Shown: positions 1 through 5,771 of the stretch, in pieces
How the letters are laid out: every line of letters begins with the position of its first letter
Numbering within the stretch: position 1 is the first letter of the stretch
Assembly: GCA_045600005.1 (NCBI GenBank)
Contig: JAZRXB010000343.1
Span: forward strand, 1 to 6,887
Length of the DNA: 6,887 nt
Origin: Flemingiibacterium sp045600005
GTDB lineage: Bacteria > Bacillota > Clostridia > Oscillospirales > CAG-272
Reading direction: 5' to 3'
Made by a program: the position numbers and the translations under genes
Notes under the pieces: generated by a model
The model's input: the letters and a program-made list of their open reading frames with translations, nothing else
Database searches by the model: none
What the model was told of the DNA's origin: nothing

Positions 1-3
1 ATC

Positions 4-80
4 TTTCCCGTCATACTGTACAAATTTCGTCGGCATAGGAGGTACTATGCCCTCCGGGGTTTGTTTCGTCTGACGGGAAA
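4..80. repeat. Nested long inverted repeat (77 nt) of unknown type
   Basis: Outer arms TTTCCCGTCA (4-13) and TGACGGGAAA (71-80) are perfect 10-bp reverse complements. Inside, ACAAA (20-24) can pair with TTTGT (60-64), and GGCATAG (32-38) pairs perfectly with CTATGCC (45-51) around a 6-nt loop. The three helices are co-linear, so one branched-free hairpin could form in RNA or as a cruciform. No T-tract follows on either strand, so it does not look like an intrinsic terminator. It could be a small miniature mobile or palindromic intergenic repeat, or a structured RNA. The pairing is read directly from the sequence; the identity is unknown. Confidence 0.6.
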
Positions 81-128
81 TCTGACGGCGCAATCGCACC
101 ATCAGAACTGTGCGGTAATGCCTTAATG

Positions 129-164
129 CTTAGAGATGACAAACGTTATAAAAACACCTCTAAG
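129..164. repeat. Inverted repeat with 7-bp arms
   Basis: CTTAGAG (129-135) and CTCTAAG (158-164) are perfect reverse complements around a 22-nt loop. A second small hairpin, GCGAG (165-169) with CTCGC (172-176), follows directly, and CGCAC (95-99) with GTGCG (110-114) precedes it. These shorter helices continue the hairpin-rich character of the region upstream of the peptidase gene. Each alone could be chance; together with the stronger neighbours they suggest a composite intergenic repeat. Confidence 0.4.
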
Positions 165-191
165 GCGAGCCCTCGCGCCGAAATGGGGATA

Positions 192-215
192 GCTGACAAA
201 ATAAATTTTGTCAGC
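192..215. repeat. Perfect palindromic hairpin, 11-bp arms
   Basis: GCTGACAAAAT (192-202) and ATTTTGTCAGC (205-215) are perfect reverse complements separated by two bases. In RNA the inner A-U pairs would open to give a normal loop. The hairpin lies 79 bases before the peptidase start codon. It is followed by CGCG (216-219)/CGCG (225-228) and then a second strong palindrome. No run of T follows, which argues against a terminator. It could be a REP-like intergenic repeat, a protein-binding palindrome or an mRNA leader stem. Confidence 0.6.
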
Positions 216-233
216 CGCGATAAGCGCGAGTAC

Positions 234-260
234 CGATTGTAAAACGAAGTTTTACAATCG
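234..260. repeat. Perfect hairpin, 12-bp arms with GAA triloop
   Basis: CGATTGTAAAAC (234-245) and GTTTTACAATCG (249-260) are perfect reverse complements with loop GAA. The right arm ends 21 bases before the GGGAGG ribosome binding site of the peptidase gene, so in a transcript this stem would sit just upstream of the initiation region. It does not cover the ribosome binding site. A terminator is unlikely because no T-tract follows on the plus strand. Confidence 0.6.
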
Positions 261-293
261 ACAAATATCAGATTATCATTTGGGAGGAACAAT

Positions 294-2072
294 ATGGCAC
301 TCGACAGAAATTCGGTCCCGGAAAACCGGAAATGGCGCACCGCGGACATCTTTGAAACCACGGAGGACTGGGAAAAGCTGTTTCATGAGGTCGAAGGAAA
401 GCTCGATTTTTCGGCGTATGAGGGAAAGCTCGGCGACGCAGATACGCTGTATCGCTGCTTTGAGGAGCTGAACGCCGTTTCGCGCGACCTGTCGCTTCTC
501 GACGTCTACGCCTATATGCGGCATGACGAGGACACGCGCAGCTCGGAGTTCACCGCTCTGCTCACCCGCGCCGAAATGCTCGAACAGAAGCTCTCCGGCT
601 CGACCGCTTTCATCACGCCCGAGCTGACCGCGCTCCCCGCCGAAACGCTCGAAGCGTTCATCGCCGACCCGCGCTTCTCCGACTACGACTACACGCTGCG
701 CGGCATCCTCAAAAAGAAGCCGCACGTCCTCTCGAAGGAGCTGGAGGAGGTCCTTTCGCAGGAAGGGCGGCTGTTCGGCTCGTTCAAGGAGATCTTCACG
801 ATGCTCGACAACGCCGACTTCCCGTTCCCGACGATCAAAACGGGCGAGGGGAAGGTGAAGCTCACCCACGGACTTTACGGCGTGCTGCTGCATTCCGACG
901 ACCGGACCGTCCGCAAGACCGCGTTCAGGGCGTACTATCAGGCGTATATCGGGCTGATCAACACGATCACCGCCGCCTATGCGTCGAACGTCGAAAAGGA
1001 CGTTTTCCTTTCCCGGACGAGAAAATACAAGAGCTGTCTCGACCACGCGCTGTCCGGCGAGGACGTGGACGCGAAGGTCTACAAAAACCTGCTGTCGAGC
1101 GTGAAAAAGGCGCTCCCGCTGCTTCACCGCTATTTCAGCGACAAGAAAAAGCTGCTCGGCGTGCGGCAGATGCATATGTACGACGTTTACGTCCCGGTCG
1201 TCGAGAACGCCGAGATAAAGGTCGACTACGAGGAAGCCTTCCGCATGGTGAAGGAAGGGCTCGCGCCGCTCGGCGAACGCTACGCGGCTCTGCTCGACGA
1301 GGCGCACGACGGGGGCTGGATCGACGTGGAGGAGACCGAGGGCAAGCGCAGCGGCGCGTACAGCATCAGCGTTTTCGGGCTGAAGCATCCGTATGTCCTG
1401 CTCAACTACCAGCCGATGACGAGCGAGATCTTCACCATCGCGCACGAGCTGGGACACGCGATGCACAGTTACTTCTCGGAGCGCAGCCAGCCGCAGGAGA
1501 AGGCGGACTACCGCATTTTCGTCGCCGAGGTCGCCTCGACGGTCAACGAGGTCCTGCTGATCCGGCATATGCTGAACACGACGACGGACGAACACCTCAG
1601 AAAATATCTGCTGTCCTACTATCTCGACACGCTCAAGGGGACGCTGTTCCGCCAGACGCAGTTCGCCGAGTTCGAGTCGATCGCGCACGAGATGGCGGAG
1701 AAGGGCGAGCCGCTGACGAAGGACGCGCTCTGCGAGGTCTATCTGAACCTGAATAAGAAATATTACGGCCGTTCGGTCGTATCCGACCCGGAGATCGCCT
1801 GCGAGTGGGCGCGGATCCCGCATTTTTACCGTTCGTTCTACGTGTACAAGTACGCGACGGGCATCATTTCGGCGGTTTCGATCGCCGAGCGGATCCTGAC
1901 CGAGGGCGAGCCTGCGGTGGAGGATTATTTCCGTTTCCTGTCGTCGGGCGGAAGCGACAGCCCGGTCGAGCTTCTGAAGCTCGCGGGAGTCGATCTGACG
2001 AAGAAGGATGCGTTCGAGACCTGCATGGCGTCCTTCGGCAGTGCGCTCGAAGAGTTTGAGAAGCTGAACTGA
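294..2072 (+). CDS. pepF: Oligoendopeptidase F-like M3 zinc metallopeptidase
   Basis: This encodes a 592-residue cytoplasmic peptidase that hydrolyses short oligopeptides, a role in peptide turnover and amino-acid supply that is known for the M3B family. The zinc motif HELGH is at residues 384-388: His384 and His388 are ligands, and Glu385 is the catalytic base. Glu412 in the AEVAST segment is the expected third ligand. Upstream, the stretch around 353-372 with SGAYS and a PYVLLNY motif is typical of PepF. A His/Tyr-rich cluster at about 510-523 (HFYRSFYVYKYATG) fits the substrate-binding wall. No signal peptide or membrane segment is seen, and the length matches the usual 590-610 residues. 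The ATG at 294 is supported by GGGAGG at 282-287 with 6-nt spacing. The gene stands alone and is closed by a strong terminator. Exact substrates and the PepF1/PepB subtype cannot be decided from sequence. Confidence 0.95.
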   Translation: MALDRNSVPENRKWRTADIFETTEDWEKLFHEVEGKLDFSAYEGKLGDADTLYRCFEELNAVSRDLSLLDVYAYMRHDEDTRSSEFTALLTRAEMLEQKLSGSTAFITPELTALPAETLEAFIADPRFSDYDYTLRGILKKKPHVLSKELEEVLSQEGRLFGSFKEIFTMLDNADFPFPTIKTGEGKVKLTHGLYGVLLHSDDRTVRKTAFRAYYQAYIGLINTITAAYASNVEKDVFLSRTRKYKSCLDHALSGEDVDAKVYKNLLSSVKKALPLLHRYFSDKKKLLGVRQMHMYDVYVPVVENAEIKVDYEEAFRMVKEGLAPLGERYAALLDEAHDGGWIDVEETEGKRSGAYSISVFGLKHPYVLLNYQPMTSEIFTIAHELGHAMHSYFSERSQPQEKADYRIFVAEVASTVNEVLLIRHMLNTTTDEHLRKYLLSYYLDTLKGTLFRQTQFAEFESIAHEMAEKGEPLTKDALCEVYLNLNKKYYGRSVVSDPEIACEWARIPHFYRSFYVYKYATGIISAVSIAERILTEGEPAVEDYFRFLSSGGSDSPVELLKLAGVDLTKKDAFETCMASFGSALEEFEKLN

Positions 2073-2182
2073 GCGGCTCCCGTCTGCGCCGTTAAAGCGG
2101 GAAGCAGAGCGTACCGCGCGGTGTCAGCCGATTCGCGCAGTCCCCGTCTGTCCCGGCAGACCGACCGGCTGTGCTGACCGCA

Positions 2183-2222
2183 AAAAAGCGGATGTTTCCC
2201 GAATCGGAAACATCCGCTTTTT
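2183..2222. terminator. Bidirectional intrinsic terminator between convergent genes
   Basis: A 17-bp perfect stem is formed by 2183-2199 (five A then GCGGATGTTTCC) and 2206-2222 (GGAAACATCCGC then five T), around the 6-nt loop CGAATC. The plus strand ends in a T-run and the minus strand likewise, because the upstream arm begins with A-runs. It can therefore stop both the rightward peptidase transcript and the leftward isomerase transcript. The 110 bases between the peptidase stop and this hairpin show no gene. Confidence 0.93.
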
Positions 2223-2272
2223 CATGCGGCGGCGCCGTTTAGACCGGCTCGCCGACCGGCAGGGACTGCGGC

Positions 2273-3121
2273 TTATTCCGCGTCTGCCGCCAGATGCTTC
2301 GCCGTCTTTGCGAGTGCCAGCAGCATCAGCTCCGCCGCGTCAGCCGGGACCGCCGCCTTCACCGACGACTCGATCGACAGCACGCCGCCGAACTTCGCTT
2401 CCTTCAGCGCCGCCGCGAAGGCGTTCCAGTCCACCCAGCCCGTGAAGGGGAAGTCGTGGCGGTCGTGCTGACCGTCGTTGTCGTGGACGTGGAGCGTTCC
2501 GAGCAGTCCGCCGATCGTGCGCACCGCGTCGGACGGCTGGATATGGAAGACCGCCGCGTGACCCGTGTCAAGGCAGATCTTCAGACGGCTGTCGTCAAAC
2601 GAGCGCACGAATCCCGTCACCTGTTCGGGCGTGGACAGCGTGAGCGCCGTGAACGGCATATTTTCGAGCTGGATGGTCACGTCGTGTGCGCGGGCTTCTT
2701 CAAGCAGACCTTCCATGAATTCCCGGTTCAGGCGCAGGAACTCCGCCTCGTCGGGATTTTTGTTCGTGCCGAACGGCATGATGTTGTGGATGATCCAGTT
2801 TTTCGAGCCGAGCAGAGAAGCGCCGCGGATGGTCTTCTTCATGACGGCGAGCCGTTCGGCGCGGTCCTCGGGAGTGCCGTCCTTCGGCGGATGCCGCCAC
2901 GGACCGTGGACCTGACTGATCTCGATGCCCGCGTCGTCGGCGAGCTTCTTTTCGGCGAGGAGCGTCCGCTCAAAGTCCGCGCCGCTCAGGGAAAACAGCG
3001 GCGTTTCGGTATCGACGAAGCCCTGCCAGTCGCAGCAGTCCCATCCGTGTTCTTTCATTTTTTCATATTTGCGCCGTCCGTAAAGGCGCTCGTAAGCGCT
3101 GTCGGTCATTCCGATTTTCAT
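2273..3121 (-). CDS. Sugar phosphate isomerase/epimerase-type TIM-barrel protein
   Basis: A 282-residue protein of the xylose isomerase-like/AP endonuclease 2 TIM-barrel superfamily. Members isomerise or epimerise sugars or inositol derivatives using a divalent metal. Candidate metal or catalytic residues fall at the expected barrel-strand ends: His72 (QVHGPW), His112 (IIHN), Glu153 (QLEN), Asp185 and His188 (CLDTGH), His211/His213 (HVHDNDG), His222 (DRHDFPFTG) and Glu251 (SIES). Length fits the family; no signal peptide is seen, so it acts in the cytoplasm. An in-frame GTG lies three codons upstream, at 3130, but it sits inside the GAGGTG ribosome binding site, so the ATG at 3121 is preferred. 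The gene is transcribed away from the deacetylase gene through a long repeat-bearing leader. An endonuclease IV role is unlikely given the length and divergence. The sugar substrate cannot be named. Confidence 0.85.
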   Translation of the reverse strand: MKIGMTDSAYERLYGRRKYEKMKEHGWDCCDWQGFVDTETPLFSLSGADFERTLLAEKKLADDAGIEISQVHGPWRHPPKDGTPEDRAERLAVMKKTIRGASLLGSKNWIIHNIMPFGTNKNPDEAEFLRLNREFMEGLLEEARAHDVTIQLENMPFTALTLSTPEQVTGFVRSFDDSRLKICLDTGHAAVFHIQPSDAVRTIGGLLGTLHVHDNDGQHDRHDFPFTGWVDWNAFAAALKEAKFGGVLSIESSVKAAVPADAAELMLLALAKTAKHLAADAE

Positions 3122-3126
3122 GGGTT

Positions 3127-3132
3127 TCACCT
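3127..3132 (-). promoter_or_regulatory. Ribosome binding site deciding the isomerase start
   Basis: Read on the minus strand, GAGGTG is followed by AAACCC and then ATG at 3121, giving 6-nt spacing. The alternative start, GTG at 3130-3128, overlaps this site and has no ribosome binding site of its own at the right distance. The shorter protein is therefore chosen. Confidence 0.75.
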
Positions 3133-3134
3133 CA

Positions 3135-3242
3135 GTTGAAGTTTGAGAGCAGAGAGTAGAGGGTAGAGGGTAGAGGGTAGAGGGCAGAGGGTAGAGATTA
3201 GAGGGGAGGGATTAGGAGAGAGTTGAAAGCTGAAAGTTTGGA
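3135..3242. repeat. Degenerate heptamer tandem array with G-quadruplex core
   Basis: A 7-bp period runs through most of this stretch on the plus strand. Four exact TAGAGGG units lie at 3157-3184, then CAGAGGG (3185-3191), TAGAGAT (3192-3198) and TAGAGGG (3199-3205). Looser flanking units include GTTGAAG (3135-3141) and GTTGAAA/GCTGAAA (3222-3235). The core has five GGG runs at 3161, 3168, 3175, 3182 and 3189, each separated by four bases, which matches the canonical G-quadruplex pattern. The array lies in the predicted leader of the minus-strand isomerase gene, so the G-rich strand is the template and the RNA carries CCCUCUA repeats. It is not a CRISPR, since the units are far too short and have no spacers. 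Confidence 0.85.
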
Positions 3243-3256
3243 ATTTGTTCCGCAAG

Positions 3257-3293
3257 GGCAGTGAAGCGGACTGCCGCCAACTCCGCACTTCAC
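3257..3293 (-). other. Mutually exclusive hairpins in the isomerase leader
   Basis: GGCAGT (3257-3262) pairs with ACTGCC (3270-3275). Alternatively GTGAAGCGGA (3261-3270) pairs with TCCGC plus TTCAC (3282-3293), leaving a 2-nt bulge. The two helices share 3261-3262 and 3270, so only one can form at a time. They would lie near the 5' end of the predicted isomerase transcript. No T-tract follows, so classical attenuation is not evident, and the arrangement may be chance. Confidence 0.3.
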
Positions 3294-3311
3294 GCTCCTG
3301 CCGCTTCTATC

Positions 3312-3340
3312 ATCATACCACATTCCGAACGATTTGTCAA
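3312..3340 (-). promoter_or_regulatory. Predicted sigma-A promoter of the isomerase gene
   Basis: On the minus strand, -35 TTGACA (3340-3335) is followed by a 17-nt spacer and -10 TATGAT (3317-3312), which matches TATAAT at five of six bases. The bases TGG just before the -10 add an extended -10. Transcription would begin near 3305, giving a leader of roughly 180 nt before the ATG at 3121. The site is found by consensus matching only. Confidence 0.7.
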
Positions 3341-3359
3341 GGCGGCTTCTCTTGACAAA
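3333..3359. promoter_or_regulatory. Inverted repeat joining two opposed -35 boxes
   Basis: TTTGTCAAG (3333-3341) and CTTGACAAA (3351-3359) are perfect 9-bp reverse complements with a 9-bp spacer. Each arm contains a TTGACA -35 hexamer, one per strand, 11 bp apart. Two RNA polymerases could hardly bind at once, and the dyad could also be an operator for a dimeric regulator. No specific regulator is recognised. Confidence 0.7.
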
Positions 3360-3380
3360 ACGACCGGCGTGTGATAAAAT
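3352..3380 (+). promoter_or_regulatory. Predicted sigma-A promoter of the deacetylase-ATPase operon
   Basis: TTGACA (3352-3357) matches the -35 consensus exactly. A 17-nt spacer leads to TAAAAT (3375-3380), which matches the -10 consensus at five of six bases and is preceded by an extended TGA. The start would be near 3387, about 38 bases before the ATG at 3425. By consensus this is the strongest promoter in the window. Confidence 0.82.
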
Positions 3381-3389
3381 AAGAAAAAA

Positions 3390-3403
3390 CGGTCTGCGGA
3401 CCG
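3390..3403 (+). other. Small hairpin at the start of the deacetylase mRNA
   Basis: CGGTC (3390-3394) and GACCG (3399-3403) form a 5-bp stem with the 4-nt loop TGCG. It falls at or just after the predicted transcription start and before the AAAGGA ribosome binding site at 3412-3417. It may protect the 5' end or be an operator dyad; it is short enough to be chance. Confidence 0.35.
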
Positions 3404-3424
3404 ATCATCAGAAAGGAATTTATC

Positions 3425-4225
3425 ATGAACGTTATCAAATACGACCTGTTCCCCGGCGGTGTGCGCCACTGTCTCACCATGAGCTATGACGACGGAGTGG
3501 AATTCGACGTCCGCCTTGCGGACATCTTCCGCGAAAACGGCATCAGGGGGACCTTCCACCTCAACTCCTCCCGTTTCGACAAGCCCGGCGCGGTCACGAC
3601 CGCCGCGATCCCTGAGATCTACGCGGGTCACGAGGTCTCCTGCCACATGGTCACGCATCCGTTCCCGGTCGACATCCCCGACATTTCGGTCGTCGAGGAG
3701 ATCGTCGAGGACCGCAAGGCCATCGAAGCCGCCTGCGGCTACGTCGTGCGCGGAATGTCCTATCCCTTCGGCAATTACGACGCGCGTGTGATCGCGCTGG
3801 GACGCGCCGCCGGCATGGAATACTCCCGCACGACGCTTGCGACGAACGGCTTCGGTCTGCCGCAGGATTTCATGGCTTGGCATCCGACCTGCCATCACCG
3901 CGCCGACATCAGCGACAAGCTCGACGCCTTCTACGCGCCCGAACGCCACGAGCGTCTGAAGCTCTTCTATGTCTGGGGTCACAGCTACGAGTTCAACACG
4001 AACAACAACTGGGAGCTGATCGAGGAATTCTCGAAGAAAGCCGCTCACCGCGAGGACACGTGGTACGCGACGAACATCGAGATCGTCGACTATGTGAACG
4101 CTCTGCGCGCGCTTCGGGTCAGCGCGGACCGGACGATGGTCTACAACCCGTCGGGCGTCGAGGTCTGGTTCACCATCAACGGCGGCGCGGTGAGCGTAAA
4201 GCCGCTGGCGACCTTCAGGCTGTGA
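3425..4225 (+). CDS. CE4/NodB-type polysaccharide deacetylase family protein
   Basis: A 266-residue member of the carbohydrate esterase 4 (NodB homology) family, whose characterised members remove acetyl groups from chitin-like or peptidoglycan sugars using a metal ion. Motif 1 appears as SYDDG (Asp22, Asp23), motif 2 as HMVTH (His74, His78) followed by Pro, and motif 3 as Arg109 with YPFG (113-116). WGHSYEF near 184-190 supplies the probable motif 5 His186. The Asp-His-His metal triad is therefore intact, although motif 1 has Tyr instead of the usual Phe. There is no signal peptide or membrane anchor, so it probably works on a cytoplasmic saccharide or related small molecule rather than on the wall. 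Start ATG is supported by AAAGGA at 3412-3417 with 7-nt spacing. The last bases overlap the next gene's GTG. Some family relatives are not deacetylases of polymers, so the substrate is open. Confidence 0.88.
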   Translation: MNVIKYDLFPGGVRHCLTMSYDDGVEFDVRLADIFRENGIRGTFHLNSSRFDKPGAVTTAAIPEIYAGHEVSCHMVTHPFPVDIPDISVVEEIVEDRKAIEAACGYVVRGMSYPFGNYDARVIALGRAAGMEYSRTTLATNGFGLPQDFMAWHPTCHHRADISDKLDAFYAPERHERLKLFYVWGHSYEFNTNNNWELIEEFSKKAAHREDTWYATNIEIVDYVNALRALRVSADRTMVYNPSGVEVWFTINGGAVSVKPLATFRL

Positions 4226-5124
4226 CGCAGCGTTATCTCGCGCGGTTCGATTTCCCGGACGAGGAGACGGAGGCGGGGTATCTGCTCGGTTTTCCGGCGA
4301 AGCTCGAGATGCACTGTTATTCGGACACGAACGTTTATCCGTTCAAGGTCCTGCCGTCCAAGGGGCTGACCCGCCTGACGTTCGAGCCGTTGACGATCTT
4401 ATACGGCTCGAACGGGTCGGGCAAGTCGACGGTCCTGAACATCATGGCGGAGAAGCTCGGCGTGAAGCGGACGGCTCCGTTCAACCGGACGCCGTTTTTG
4501 GAGGATTACCTGACGTTCTGTCACTTCGGGCTGGACAGTCAGGTGCGGGAGCTTCCGTCTGAGAGCGAGATCCTGACGAGCGACGGGGTGTTTGACTTTT
4601 TGCTGGACGTGCGGGCGGTGAACGAAGGGATCGACCGTCGGCGGAACGCTTTTCTCGACGAATACGACCGGACGCGGAAAGCCGATCAGGACGAGCCGTA
4701 TCTACTCCGGTCGCTGGACGACTACGAGGAATTCCGCCGTCACAACGAGGTGCGCCGCCGCACGAAGTCGGCCTATGTGACCCGCCGCATCCCGAAGGAG
4801 CTGGACGGACGGTCGAACGGGGAGAGCGCGTATGTTTACTTCACGCAGAAGATCCGGGAGAACGCGCTCTATCTGCTCGACGAGCCGGAGAACAGTCTTT
4901 CGGCGGCGTATCAGAAGGAGCTGGCGGGATTTTTAGTCGATTCGGCGCGGTTTTACGGCTGTCAGTTCATCATTGCGTCGCATTCACCGTTTCTTCTTGC
5001 GATGAAGGGCGCGAAGGTCTACGATCTGGACGCTTCGCCGGCAGCCGCGAAGCGCTGGACGGAGCTTGCGAATATGCGTCTCTACCACGAGTTATTTTCC
5101 TCTCACGCGGCGGAGTTCGACTGA
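4222..5124 (+). CDS. Stand-alone ABC/SMC-like AAA-type ATPase
   Basis: The predicted protein has 300 residues and no membrane segments. Walker A GSNGSGKST is at 62-70, a degenerate signature RSNGES at about 197-202, Walker B YLLDEPENS at 217-225 with catalytic Glu221, and a switch histidine in IIASHSPF (His254). This order matches soluble ABC-type ATPases of the RecF/SMC/OLD-like class (AAA_21-like), but the roughly 120 residues between Walker A and the signature lack a long coiled coil. The GTG at 4222 is chosen because it forms the four-base overlap GTGA with the deacetylase stop. It also keeps the N-terminal FP..YPFKVLP lead-in before Walker A, whereas the ATG at 4309 would remove 29 residues. 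Only a weak AGG lies upstream, so coupled re-initiation is likely. The open frame extends further left inside the deacetylase gene, but that part looks like an out-of-frame shadow. The function is unknown, and no effector partner of the anti-phage type sits next to it. Confidence 0.85.
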   Translation: MTQRYLARFDFPDEETEAGYLLGFPAKLEMHCYSDTNVYPFKVLPSKGLTRLTFEPLTILYGSNGSGKSTVLNIMAEKLGVKRTAPFNRTPFLEDYLTFCHFGLDSQVRELPSESEILTSDGVFDFLLDVRAVNEGIDRRRNAFLDEYDRTRKADQDEPYLLRSLDDYEEFRRHNEVRRRTKSAYVTRRIPKELDGRSNGESAYVYFTQKIRENALYLLDEPENSLSAAYQKELAGFLVDSARFYGCQFIIASHSPFLLAMKGAKVYDLDASPAAAKRWTELANMRLYHELFSSHAAEFD

Positions 5125-5178
5125 TCTTGTTCCGATTTCGAGCCGGCGCGAACAGACAGGTCTGAATCTCTCCCCCTT

Positions 5179-5205
5179 CGTCCGGCGCGCCGGCCGCGCC
5201 GGGCG
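5179..5205. other. Very GC-rich hairpin after the ATPase gene
   Basis: CGTCCGGCGCG (5179-5189) pairs with CGCGCCGGGCG (5195-5205) in an 11-bp stem with one T-G wobble and the loop CCGGC. It lies 55 bases past the ATPase stop. No T-run follows on either strand, so it is not a standard intrinsic terminator. It may still end the transcript with help from Rho, or protect the 3' end from exonucleases. No promoter was convincing between here and the next gene at 5317. Confidence 0.5.
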
Positions 5206-5316
5206 AAAACGGGAGCCTGCATCCCGGATACGGAAAAATCGGCGTTTCGCGGAACTTTCAGGCGGAAAAAACGTCTGATAAGTCAGAAAATCCCCGCAGA
5301 GCTGAAAGGAGTTCCC

Positions 5317-5754
5317 GTGAAACGAATCATAGCCGCCCTGACCCTCGCCGCCGTGACCTGTTTTGCCGTCAGCTCATGCGAGACCTTCGAGGAAAAAGCC
5401 GAACGGTATTTCAGAGAAAACGAAGCGCCGCTCACCGAGTTCGCACAGATGAAGCTCGACGGACTGCCCGACGTGGTGGATTTTGTCGACATCTGCGTCG
5501 ACGGCGTGTTTGAAAATGCCGACGGAGGGAAGATCGTCCAGTTTTCCTTCGACAAACCCTTCGCTTCCGGCGCGAAGGCTCCGTATGCCGGCTTCTACTA
5601 TTCGCCCGGCGATACTCCCGCCGCTTACCAGAACGCCGACCTCCCGCTCGAGGAAACAGGGGAGGGAACGTGGAGCTGGTCCGACGGGACCGATAACCAT
5701 GGAACTACCGCTTCGCTCGGAAACGGATGGTTCAGCTTTGAAGCGTGGTTCTGA
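5317..5754 (+). CDS. Small exported lipoprotein of unknown function
   Basis: A 145-residue protein with a type II signal peptide: Lys2-Arg3, a hydrophobic stretch at about 4-17, and the lipobox VSSC with the lipidated Cys21. The mature part, about 125 residues, is acidic and rich in aromatic residues toward the end (FYYSPGD near 90-96, TWSWSDG and the C-terminal FSFEAWF), which suggests a small beta-rich domain anchored on the outer face of the membrane. I do not recognise a family. The start is GTG, supported by AAAGGAG at 5305-5311 with 5-nt spacing. The next lipoprotein gene begins 30 bases after the stop, so the two are probably co-transcribed. An upstream promoter was not clear. Confidence 0.8.
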   Translation: MKRIIAALTLAAVTCFAVSSCETFEEKAERYFRENEAPLTEFAQMKLDGLPDVVDFVDICVDGVFENADGGKIVQFSFDKPFASGAKAPYAGFYYSPGDTPAAYQNADLPLEETGEGTWSWSDGTDNHGTTASLGNGWFSFEAWF

Positions 5755-5771
5755 CCCGCGCCCTGAATGAG

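Noticed and set aside
1..126. Possible 3' end of a gene entering from the left (open frame up to TAA 124-126)
   Set aside because: Its 41 residues overlap the nested inverted repeat and look like chance translation of it, with no recognisable domain ending.
251..279. TTTACA-17-TATCAT promoter-like match before pepF
   Set aside because: Transcription would start near 286, inside the GGGAGG ribosome binding site, leaving the mRNA without it. The match also overlaps a palindrome arm.
276..1823. Long minus-strand open frame (515 codons) opposite pepF
   Set aside because: It mirrors the peptidase gene, is dominated by Arg, Val, Glu and Leu in a pattern typical of antisense frames in GC-rich genes, and shows no recognisable domain.
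2294..3139. Plus-strand open frame opposite the isomerase gene
   Set aside because: Antisense shadow with Arg/Val-rich low-information sequence. The minus-strand frame carries clear TIM-barrel motifs and its own ribosome binding site.
3157..3205. CRISPR-like repetition
   Set aside because: Seven-base contiguous units without spacers form a simple tandem array, not a CRISPR.
3290..4048. Minus-strand open frame opposite the deacetylase gene
   Set aside because: No ribosome binding site or domain. The plus strand has a promoter, a ribosome binding site and intact CE4 motifs.
3877..4221. Leftward extension of the ATPase reading frame inside the deacetylase gene
   Set aside because: The extra residues are Arg-rich, out of frame with the deacetylase and contain no conserved motif. 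GTG 4222 gives a normal overlap and family-like length.
5274..5287. TCTGA/TCAGA small dyad before the first lipoprotein gene
   Set aside because: A 5-bp stem is too short to support as an operator, and no convincing -35/-10 pair surrounds it.
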